Source: Candidatus Calditenuaceae archaeon
Lineage (GTDB): Archaea > Thermoproteota > Nitrososphaeria_A > Caldarchaeales > Calditenuaceae
Length of the DNA: 43,496 nt
Direction: 5' to 3'
NCBI GenBank assembly: GCA_025058225.1
Contig: JANXEE010000007.1
Location: 1-43,496 of the forward strand
Below are positions 16,118-22,724 of this stretch, piece by piece (positions within the stretch are counted from its first letter, which is position 1; every line of letters starts with the position of its first letter). The notes under the pieces are model-generated. The model did no database searches, was not told the DNA's origin, and saw only the letters and a list, made by a program, of their open reading frames with translations. The position numbers and the translations under genes were made by a program.

Positions 16118-16726
16118 CTAGCGCCGGACGCAGAGCCTCACGAAGTTCTTCAGGATCTTCTTCCCCGTCTCTCCGGACTTCTCGGGATGGAACTGGGTCC
16201 CGAATAGGTTGTTCGAACCCACAACGGACGGGAACTCGACATCGGAGTAACGCGTCAGGGCTAAGACCAGTGAGTCGTCGAGGGGGTCAGGAGCAAACGT
16301 ATGCACGAAGTAAACCCATTCGCCCGACGAGACGCCCTCCAGAAGCTCCGATCTCCTAACCACGTATAGCTTATTCCACCCTATGTGGGGAAGCTTCGCT
16401 GAAGTCCTCAGCCTGATCACCCTTCCACCGAAGACCCCCAGCCCCCTGCCCTCGCCCTCCTCGCTCTCATCGAAGAGCAGCTGCATCCCGAGGCATATTC
16501 CGAGCGTAGGAGTCCCCGCGCCCACTAAGTCGATGATCTTCTCCCTGTGAGCGTGAATGTTCTTCGAACCTTCGGTGAAGTTCCCGACTCCGGGAAGCAC
16601 CAGTCCGTCCAGTTCGACACCGTTTAATGACGACAACAGCTCCACCTCCGCGCCGAGGCGCCTCAGCGCGCTGACCACGCTGAACAGGTTCCCCACACCG
16701 TAGTTGAGGACGCCTATCTTGCTCAA
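16118..16726 (-). CDS. hisH: imidazole glycerol phosphate synthase, glutamine amidotransferase subunit
   Basis: The 202-residue product is a class I glutamine amidotransferase. The nucleophile Cys78 is in GICLGMQLLF, and the partner His and Glu are in QFHPEKSG. The opening NYGVGNLFSVVSAL and LPGVGNF are specific to HisH and differ from the LALQG start of PdxT. HisH gives ammonia to HisF in histidine synthesis. HisF and other his genes are not in the window. The gene stands alone between aconitase and a divergent YjbQ gene. Confidence 0.92.
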   Translation of the reverse strand: MSKIGVLNYGVGNLFSVVSALRRLGAEVELLSSLNGVELDGLVLPGVGNFTEGSKNIHAHREKIIDLVGAGTPTLGICLGMQLLFDESEEGEGRGLGVFGGRVIRLRTSAKLPHIGWNKLYVVRRSELLEGVSSGEWVYFVHTFAPDPLDDSLVLALTRYSDVEFPSVVGSNNLFGTQFHPEKSGETGKKILKNFVRLCVRR

Positions 16727-16812
16727 CCTCTCCGAAAACCCCTCCGGGATCTAAAGAGGTTTCTCAGGGGGAGCCTGTGGTTCATATTCTTCAGCAACTT
16801 CTCAAATCCGCT

Positions 16813-17241
16813 ATGGGGTTCAAGGTTGCGACGTATGAGTTCAAGCTCAGGACTAAGGGTGAGGGAGACGTCCTCGACGTGACAGACCAAGTCATAGACG
16901 CGGTGAACAGGTCAGGCGTCAGGGAGGGCGTCGCAAACGTGTTCGTTACCGGCTCCACGGCCGCGATCTCGACCATGGAGTACGAACCCGGACTCGTGGA
17001 AGACCTTCCCAGAATGCTCGAGAGGATCGCTCCGAAGTCCGAGACGTACAAACATCACCTGCGCTGGGGTGACGACAACGGCCACTCGCACGTCAGGGCT
17101 ACTATCATAGGCCCCAGCGTGACGATCCCGGTCAACAGGAACAGGCCAGTTCTGGGGACCTGGCAGCAGGTCGTATTGATCGAACTCGACACCCGGTCGC
17201 GTGAGAGGGCTCTGGTTGTGACTGTTATTGGAAGTGAGTGA
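16813..17241 (+). CDS. YjbQ/UPF0047 family protein
   Basis: The 142-residue product matches the YjbQ/UPF0047 family along its length. Hallmarks are GVREGVANVFVTGSTAAIST, the middle part YKHHLRWGDDNGHSHVRATI and the end RPVLGTWQQVVLIELD. The family folds as a trimer with a conserved His-rich site; weak thiamine phosphate synthase activity has been reported, and the true role is uncertain. The ATG at 16813 is 27 bases from the TTCATATTC box at 16781-16789, so I reject the longer frame from 16777. Confidence 0.85.
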   Translation: MGFKVATYEFKLRTKGEGDVLDVTDQVIDAVNRSGVREGVANVFVTGSTAAISTMEYEPGLVEDLPRMLERIAPKSETYKHHLRWGDDNGHSHVRATIIGPSVTIPVNRNRPVLGTWQQVVLIELDTRSRERALVVTVIGSE

Positions 17242-17288
17242 AGAGACCTACTCGTGTCCACCGGGGGTCAGTTGATAGGTGCTGCGTC

Positions 17289-17957
17289 CTACCAAATCGA
17301 CAAAGTCCTCATGATTAGAATTGCAATGAGCGCTGTGATCGGGACAATGACGTTGTCGTCTATCACGCCGAACTCGAACCTCTCGACCAGCGATGCTAAG
17401 AGCCCCGCAAGAGCCCCGGGAAACCCGAGGACCAAGTAGCCGTATGGGACGCAGAACCCCATCATCGCGATGTTGCCGATGAACGCCTTAGTCCTCTTTC
17501 GATGGACGGCGTTCCTCACAAATCCAGTAATTCCGTCACCAACCGCCATAAACATTATCGGCACGACAGCAAGCCATACGTCGTCGATTAGGAAACCAAC
17601 GAACATGATCAATCCCCACATCAGGATGAAGTTAACCTCGTACATGTTCTCCTTCACCTGATACCAGTATAACAGCTTGCCTCTAAGGTGGGGAAGGAGG
17701 TTTCCGATCGCCAAAACACCTACCATTAATCCTATCATCGTGTAAGATTTGAAGAGGTAGGGAACCAATATCGCCACCAGACCGCCCGCCAGCACGTGTA
17801 TGACCTTTCGGTTGTAATAGACCGCCACGTGATGGTCAACACCCCTCGACCTCATTGCGTTGTATGTCCACTTGGTCAGGAGCATCGCCACAAAAAGGAC
17901 CCACGACAGCAGGACTACTGTGTAAAGAACCTCCACAGTCGAAGGCGGAGTTAACAT
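17289..17957 (-). CDS. dolichol/phytol kinase-like CTP:polyprenol kinase family membrane protein
   Basis: The 222-residue protein has about six hydrophobic segments. It also carries the family motifs of the SEC59/VTE5 polyprenol kinases: YYNRKVIHVLAGG near residue 50, GDGITGFVRN near 140, and KAFIGNIAMM after it. It probably phosphorylates an isoprenoid alcohol with CTP or a related nucleotide at the membrane, for lipid or glycan-carrier metabolism; the substrate is unknown. The ATG at 17957 is 26 bases from the TTTATATA box centred at 17983. Confidence 0.78.
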   Translation of the reverse strand: MLTPPSTVEVLYTVVLLSWVLFVAMLLTKWTYNAMRSRGVDHHVAVYYNRKVIHVLAGGLVAILVPYLFKSYTMIGLMVGVLAIGNLLPHLRGKLLYWYQVKENMYEVNFILMWGLIMFVGFLIDDVWLAVVPIMFMAVGDGITGFVRNAVHRKRTKAFIGNIAMMGFCVPYGYLVLGFPGALAGLLASLVERFEFGVIDDNVIVPITALIAILIMRTLSIW

Positions 17958-17979
17958 AGAATATCAGTATTTACATATT

Positions 17980-17987
17980 ATATAAAT
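17980..17987 (-). promoter_or_regulatory. TATA box of the polyprenol kinase-like gene
   Basis: Minus-strand TTTATATA is centred 26 bases before the ATG at 17957. This predicts a leaderless mRNA. Confidence 0.65.
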
Positions 17988-18004
17988 CATTAGTTGACTT
18001 GTGA

Positions 18005-18970
18005 TCAGGCTGTGCCTCGTTCCTGCATTCTCAGCTCCAAGTTCTTCAGGTCGAGTCCGGTCATTGATTTGGTCTCCGAGACCATTCTCTGTGCCTCCGA
18101 GACCACGTCGGGCCTATCCCAGTAGGTGGTCGCTAAGACGATCGCCTGGGCCCTCTCGAGTGGGTCGCTGGACTTAAAGATCCCGGAACCGACGAAGATG
18201 CCGTCACAACCGAGGCTCATCATCAACGCCGCGTCCGCAGGCGTGGCTATACCCCCAGCGGCGAAGTTCACCACTGGCAGCCTGCCCAGCTTGGCCGTCT
18301 CCACGACGACCTCGAAGGAGACGCGGAGCTCCCTCGATGCCCTCACCATCTCCTGCTCGTCGCCCTCTTCCCAGATAGCCTTGACCCGCCTGATCTCGGC
18401 CTTCACAAGCCTCATGTGCTTGACCGCTTCTGCCACGTTCCCGGTGCCCGGCTCACCCTTGGTGCGGATCATCGACGCCCCCTCCTCTATCCTCCTGAGT
18501 GCCTCTCCCAAGTCCCGAGCGCCGCAGACGAAGGGCGTGGTGAAGTTCCACTTCCAGATATGCCTCTCCTCGTCGGCTGGTGTGAGGACCTCAGACTCGT
18601 CAACCATGTCGACACCTATGTCCTCCAGGACCCTCGCCTCCCACGTGTGACCTATTCTGCACTTGGCCATCACAGGTATCGTGATGTGGTCCATGATCTC
18701 CTCGATTACTCTGAGCGATGCGGTCCTCGCGACGCCACCGGCCTTCCTCACGTCGTAGGGCAGCTTGTCCAGCACCATCACCGCCACCGCGCCGGCGTCC
18801 TCCGCGATTTGGGCCTGCTCCACGTTGGTCACGTCCATGACAACTCCGTGCTTCAGCATGTGCGCGAAGCCCCTCTTCACCAGCGTCGTTCCCTTCCTGA
18901 TCAGGGCTCCGTAACCCCCGACCGATCTGACGCCGGGCTCCTCCCTCTCCGACAACACGAGGGAAATCAT
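18005..18970 (-). CDS. pdxS: pyridoxal 5'-phosphate synthase subunit PdxS
   Basis: The 321-residue product is a typical Pdx1/PdxS barrel. Signatures are [20 protein letters not shown], the catalytic-lysine region [49 protein letters not shown] and the phosphate loop [17 protein letters not shown]. It makes PLP from ribose 5-phosphate, glyceraldehyde 3-phosphate and ammonia. The glutaminase partner PdxT is not adjacent and not elsewhere in the window. The ATG at 18970 is the first methionine and gives the usual N-terminus. Confidence 0.95.
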   Translation of the reverse strand: MISLVLSEREEPGVRSVGGYGALIRKGTTLVKRGFAHMLKHGVVMDVTNVEQAQIAEDAGAVAVMVLDKLPYDVRKAGGVARTASLRVIEEIMDHITIPVMAKCRIGHTWEARVLEDIGVDMVDESEVLTPADEERHIWKWNFTTPFVCGARDLGEALRRIEEGASMIRTKGEPGTGNVAEAVKHMRLVKAEIRRVKAIWEEGDEQEMVRASRELRVSFEVVVETAKLGRLPVVNFAAGGIATPADAALMMSLGCDGIFVGSGIFKSSDPLERAQAIVLATTYWDRPDVVSEAQRMVSETKSMTGLDLKNLELRMQERGTA

Positions 18971-19026
18971 TTTTCCCTCGATGACTCCGAGGCCCTACAA
19001 TAATAGTTTACGCAGCTCAGCTTGCC

Positions 19027-19587
19027 TTAAACCGGTCCAAGGCGCTTAGCCTTCCCGGAGGCGATGAGGTTCCTGGCCATGTCGTAAGGCAACGTGGCGA
19101 CGCTGCCCCTCTTGAAGGGCCCTCTCTTCCGTCCGGAGACGTCCATTAGGGCCGGCAGGTCCTCGAGCACCGAGACCGTGACCGTGGCTTTCCTCGTGAA
19201 ATCCTTCGAGAGATCGAGCGATCTGGAGCAGAAGTCCAAGAGTTCGAGGTACTGCTCTATGATCGTGCGGAGTTCGAGGTAAAGGCTCTGCTCGAAGGGG
19301 AGGGCGTCACCCGGATCGGTGCCGGATTGCGCTGCCCATATTAGCATCCTCATCCTCGCCTTCAGCAGGTTCGAGACCATCTCCTGATAGGCTCGGAGTT
19401 CTGACTCTTTCAACTTGTACCCGACCGACCTCTTGTCGGATATCGTCCTCAGCGAGTGCCGGAGCAGAGAGGCCCTATTCCTGAGCTGAGACGCTACGGC
19501 CTGCGGTATGCGGACCAGCTTCGTGCTTCTCCGCTGATCCTCCAACACTTTGAGCAGAGCCTCGTACGAGTTCCACGCATCTCCCAT
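19027..19587 (-). CDS. gins15: GINS complex subunit (Gins15/Gins51 type)
   Basis: The 186-residue protein is mainly helical in the first 130 residues. It ends in a small beta domain, VTVSVLEDLPALMDVSGRKR followed by GPFKRGSVATLPYDMARNLI. A helical A domain followed by a C-terminal B domain is the layout of Sld5/Psf1-like GINS. The archaeal complex bridges MCM helicase, the RecJ-like Cdc45 protein and primase at replication forks. A TAATATTA box centred about 27 bases upstream of the ATG at 19587 suggests a leaderless transcript. No second GINS gene is seen here. Confidence 0.8.
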   Translation of the reverse strand: MGDAWNSYEALLKVLEDQRRSTKLVRIPQAVASQLRNRASLLRHSLRTISDKRSVGYKLKESELRAYQEMVSNLLKARMRMLIWAAQSGTDPGDALPFEQSLYLELRTIIEQYLELLDFCSRSLDLSKDFTRKATVTVSVLEDLPALMDVSGRKRGPFKRGSVATLPYDMARNLIASGKAKRLGPV

Positions 19588-19672
19588 GACGTAGGTATAA
19601 CTGACTGCTGTAATATTATCCTGCCAGCCGTAAAGAGTTGAGGGTTTTCAATTCGATGAGCACCAGCTCGGT

Positions 19673-20245
19673 GTGATCGGGGCCTCACTGAGACTGAAGT
19701 TCGTTACGTCTAACGAGGGGAAGTGGTTAGAGGTCTCAAGACTGCTGAGCTCCCTCGGCGTTGAATGTGATCGGGTGAACGCCAGTTTGACGGAGGTCCA
19801 GTCTGATGACCTCACGGAGATCGCAAGGAGGGCCGCTGTCGAGGCCTACGGGCTCTTCGGTGGTCCGCTGGCCGTGGAGGACGCAGGGCTCTTCGTTGAG
19901 GAGCTCGGTGGTTTTCCAGGCCCCTACAGCTCCTACGTTTACAGAACGATAGGCGTCTCGGGACTTCTCAAGCTCATGACCGGAGTGCAGAAGAGAAGAG
20001 CTTACTTCTTGTCAGCGGTGGGCTACGCCGACCTTCACGGGTCCGTCAGAGTATTCGTCGGTAAGGTAGAGGGGAGAATTTCGGAGGAGCCAAAGGGATC
20101 CGGAGGCTTCGGGTTCGACCCTGTGTTCGTGCCGGAGAACGAGACGAAGACGTTCGCAGAGATGTCGACCGATGAGAAGAACCTTTACTCCCACAGAGCG
20201 AGGGCCTTCAGGTCACTTGTGGAGTCTTTGCAGAGAGGGCTCTGA
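19673..20245 (+). CDS. XTP/dITP pyrophosphatase (RdgB/HAM1 family)
   Basis: The 190-residue product has the HAM1 fold markers: KFVTSNEGKWLEVSRLL at the start, AVEDAGLFVEELGGFPGPYS with catalytic residues, and GSGGFGFDPVFVPE with KTFAEMSTDEKNLYSHRARA. It hydrolyses non-canonical purine triphosphates to monophosphates and so cleans the nucleotide pool. The GTG at 19673 is the only reasonable start, because an ATG at 19656 is out of frame. The family usually starts about 6 residues later, so the first residues may be a short extension. Confidence 0.9.
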   Translation: MIGASLRLKFVTSNEGKWLEVSRLLSSLGVECDRVNASLTEVQSDDLTEIARRAAVEAYGLFGGPLAVEDAGLFVEELGGFPGPYSSYVYRTIGVSGLLKLMTGVQKRRAYFLSAVGYADLHGSVRVFVGKVEGRISEEPKGSGGFGFDPVFVPENETKTFAEMSTDEKNLYSHRARAFRSLVESLQRGL

Positions 20246-20289
20246 TGTCAGGGTGTCTCAGAGTTCACGGGTGCATCCGCGCAAGGGGC

Positions 20290-21402
20290 TTATTGTTCAG
20301 GATCGGCTATCGCGAACTTAGTCACGTACAGGCCATCCTCTCCCGGCATCACGTAGACCTTGTCGCTGTAGATGAGCGTCAGACCGTTTATGAAGTTGTG
20401 GAGCTCCTTCGGGGTCATGAGGTAGTTGTTCTCCAAGAGCGCAAGTGCGGCTGCAACCTCTAAGGACCTCATCTCCACCGGCTCCCTGCCCCCACCCGAG
20501 AGTGACTTGAAGGACCTGGAGAGCTCTTGAAGTACCACCTGCTTAGCGGGTGATTTGACGTATTTCATGTAGATGGGTGCCACGCTGGAGAATAGAACGT
20601 CTACGCCCGATGAGGGTGGAAACTCCATCACCTTCTTGAAGGCCTCAGCATTGGATTTCAGAAACGCGGTTGTGGCGTACCTGCCCCTGCCGACCTTCTC
20701 GATCAAACCCAGGTCGACCAGCCACTCGATTCTGGGCGGCGCTATGTGTCTGTACTTCGCGTAGAGGCTGCTCCTGATCCACTCGGACTTCTTGCTGAAT
20801 CCGAGCCTGATCTCCCTGAACCTCATCGCCTCCTCAAGCTTCTGGACGTACTCGGCCCTCTTCCTCTTCCCGACGCTAGACGCCGCAAGCCTCAGTGCTT
20901 CCGGGTAGACCTCCTCCATCAAGTAGTTCATGCAATCGTTCCTGCTGAACTCCTCCCTCTCCGTCACGAACTGTATCAACCTCTTGAGCGCCAAGTGGTC
21001 CTTCGTGTAAATCACGTAGAGCATGAAGAACCGCTCAAAGGGGTTCAGTGCGATCAGGTCTCTGTGAGCAAGCTTCGTGTCGCCCTTGACGAGCGCTACG
21101 AACTTCGCCGAGGACCTCATGGAGATGAACAAGTTGCCGACCGGTCCAAGCACTCCGGCCCTTGATCCCACGAACCCCAGCTCCTTTGCAAGCGTTACGT
21201 AGTTCCTCGCAGTGATTGGGTTCCTGATGACACCTGTTGATTTGGCCTCGGCTGAGCTCGAGAACGGAGCGTTCTTTGCGATGTTGTGAAGGACCGCCGC
21301 TACGTACTCCAACGAAGCGCTGGCGTCAAGTGATGCGACCACTGCAGCTACTACCCTCAGGTACCCTAACCTGCAGACCTCACCATGAGTCTCAACCAGC
21401 AA
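20290..21402 (-). CDS. unrecognised protein with winged-helix segments, coupled to the DNA methyltransferase
   Basis: I do not recognise a family for this 370-residue protein. It is mostly helical. Segments that resemble winged helices are at about residues 63-95 (NPITARNYVTLAKELGFVGS), 218-250 (PPRIEWLVDLGLIEKVGRGR then YATTAFL) and 320-362 (TPKELHNFINGL, then YVMPGEDGLYVTKFAI). A basic helix, VGKRKRAEYVQKLEEAMRFR, lies in the middle. I see no clear PD-(D/E)XK, HNH or GIY-YIG nuclease motif. The gene starts within the last codons of the methyltransferase gene (11-base overlap), so they are co-translated. It may be a specificity, regulatory or effector partner. Confidence 0.7.
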   Translation of the reverse strand: MLVETHGEVCRLGYLRVVAAVVASLDASASLEYVAAVLHNIAKNAPFSSSAEAKSTGVIRNPITARNYVTLAKELGFVGSRAGVLGPVGNLFISMRSSAKFVALVKGDTKLAHRDLIALNPFERFFMLYVIYTKDHLALKRLIQFVTEREEFSRNDCMNYLMEEVYPEALRLAASSVGKRKRAEYVQKLEEAMRFREIRLGFSKKSEWIRSSLYAKYRHIAPPRIEWLVDLGLIEKVGRGRYATTAFLKSNAEAFKKVMEFPPSSGVDVLFSSVAPIYMKYVKSPAKQVVLQELSRSFKSLSGGGREPVEMRSLEVAAALALLENNYLMTPKELHNFINGLTLIYSDKVYVMPGEDGLYVTKFAIADPEQ

Positions 21403-22576
21403 CCGTAATCATCCCGCAGCGATCGACTGGCAGTACGGGTTGTGAGATCGAATCGGCCTTCCGCAGCTCCAAGACGACCTCTCTCTTGACGCCCTGTTCT
21501 CCATCGAGGTACATCAGGTACTTCTTTTCCTTCGGGATCTCGTCGGTGATTATTCTTACCGGCTCGAAGCCTGTCCTGTAGGCCACTCGGAGCATCAGCT
21601 CGGCCATGTTCACCGTGTTGCCCCTGAGCTTCACCACCCCCAGCACCAGGAAGCACGAACCGCCCGGCTTCAGGACCCTCTGAAACTCACGGAGGAACTC
21701 CTCGGAGAACCTGAGGAACCTGCTGACGGAGTCGGTGTGGAAAAGCCTCTTCGCAACTTCCCTGTAGTCATGTCCTAGAAACCACAACCTCAGCCAGTTG
21801 TCCCACGCGTAGGTCTGCATGTTAAAGTACGGCGGTGATGTCAAGATGAGGTCGACCGACTCGTCGGGAAGGGGGAGCGTTCGGGCGTCGTCGTTGGTCG
21901 CAATTCCCCACGTCGGAGGGAGGCCGTCGGCTAGGACCTTCGCCGTCCGTCTCAGGATGCAGTCCGGGACGTTTCTGTCGGGTTTCCTGAGACCGAACTC
22001 ACGTACCGATCTGGCGACGTACCACGGTGACATTGAGAACGAGTGGGAGCACCTCACCGATAACGAGTCCGAGGAAGAGCCGTGAAGTATTCCCAGCATC
22101 ACCGCGGTCACGAAGTAGTCCACGTCGCTCACCGGGTCCGACAGCAACTCCTTAACCGCGAGTACCTGCTTTAGAGTGCTCTTGCTGTAGAAGACCCTGA
22201 CCTCCTCAGGCGCGTCGGAGCCGTCATAGGACTCGATGTACGACCTGTTCCTTCTCACCCACTCATGCACCTCCTCGATTCCAACGGGCTTAACCTTTGC
22301 CCTACTGAGGACGTATGCCTCCGGCGCCAGGTCGTTGGCTATTCCTCTTCGTCCCGCCAGACAGGCCTCAAGGGGTGCTGTACCTTTTCCTGAGAACGGG
22401 TCTAACACGGTGGAGCCCTTATTGGAAAACCTCTCAATGAAGTATCGCGCCAGTGCCGGTGGAAATGAACCAGTCCTCGAACAGAGCGTGTGGAGAGAGT
22501 GCCCCGCAGACCTTCGAGTGCTCTTCCACGTTCCGTCGAGCTCCCAAGCGGATACGCATTCGACCTCTCTATACAT
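21392..22576 (-). CDS. site-specific DNA methyltransferase (amino-methylating, TSPPY type)
   Basis: The 394-residue protein has the SAM-binding motif DPFSGKGT at residues 59-66, with the preceding FPPALARYFIERF, and the catalytic motif TSPPY at 246-250. Motif I therefore comes before motif IV. TSPPY is most common in N4-cytosine and some N6-adenine DNA methyltransferases. About 180 residues lie between the motifs and may recognise the target. The ATG at 22576 is followed by family-like sequence, and a TTATAGG box lies about 30 bases upstream. The overlapping unknown protein could complete a restriction-modification or other defence module; no nuclease is evident. Confidence 0.85.
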   Translation of the reverse strand: MYREVECVSAWELDGTWKSTRRSAGHSLHTLCSRTGSFPPALARYFIERFSNKGSTVLDPFSGKGTAPLEACLAGRRGIANDLAPEAYVLSRAKVKPVGIEEVHEWVRRNRSYIESYDGSDAPEEVRVFYSKSTLKQVLAVKELLSDPVSDVDYFVTAVMLGILHGSSSDSLSVRCSHSFSMSPWYVARSVREFGLRKPDRNVPDCILRRTAKVLADGLPPTWGIATNDDARTLPLPDESVDLILTSPPYFNMQTYAWDNWLRLWFLGHDYREVAKRLFHTDSVSRFLRFSEEFLREFQRVLKPGGSCFLVLGVVKLRGNTVNMAELMLRVAYRTGFEPVRIITDEIPKEKKYLMYLDGEQGVKREVVLELRKADSISQPVLPVDRCGMITVAG

Positions 22577-22724
22577 CTTCGCATCCTTTTGGCCATAACC
22601 TCCTATAACGCTAATGTAATTTCCAGCTGAACAACATATTTTGAGAATCTGCTCGAAATCGATGTAAGAGTTGTACGTCTTATTATAAAATTACCTCTGG
22701 ATTGTTTAGAGTACTACGTTGATA
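22577..22724. other. AT-rich intergenic region between the surface-protein and methyltransferase genes
   Basis: This 148-base gap is AT-richer than its surroundings. On the minus strand a T-rich stretch near 22680-22692 (ATTTTATAATAAG) can end the surface-protein transcript, and TTATAGG near 22604-22610 can start the methyltransferase transcript. A GGAGG at 22599-22605 precedes a 64-codon frame (22596 to 22402) that overlaps the methyltransferase in another frame; I consider it non-coding. Confidence 0.4.

Noticed and set aside
16118-16726. PdxT, as partner for the nearby PdxS
   Set aside because: NYGVGNL and LPGVGNF are HisH motifs, and PdxT begins with a different LALQG-type motif.
22402-22596. 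64-codon frame with a good ribosome binding site at the methyltransferase start
   Set aside because: It overlaps the conserved N-terminus of the methyltransferase in another frame, and its basic, low-complexity product matches nothing. The GGAGG may be fortuitous.
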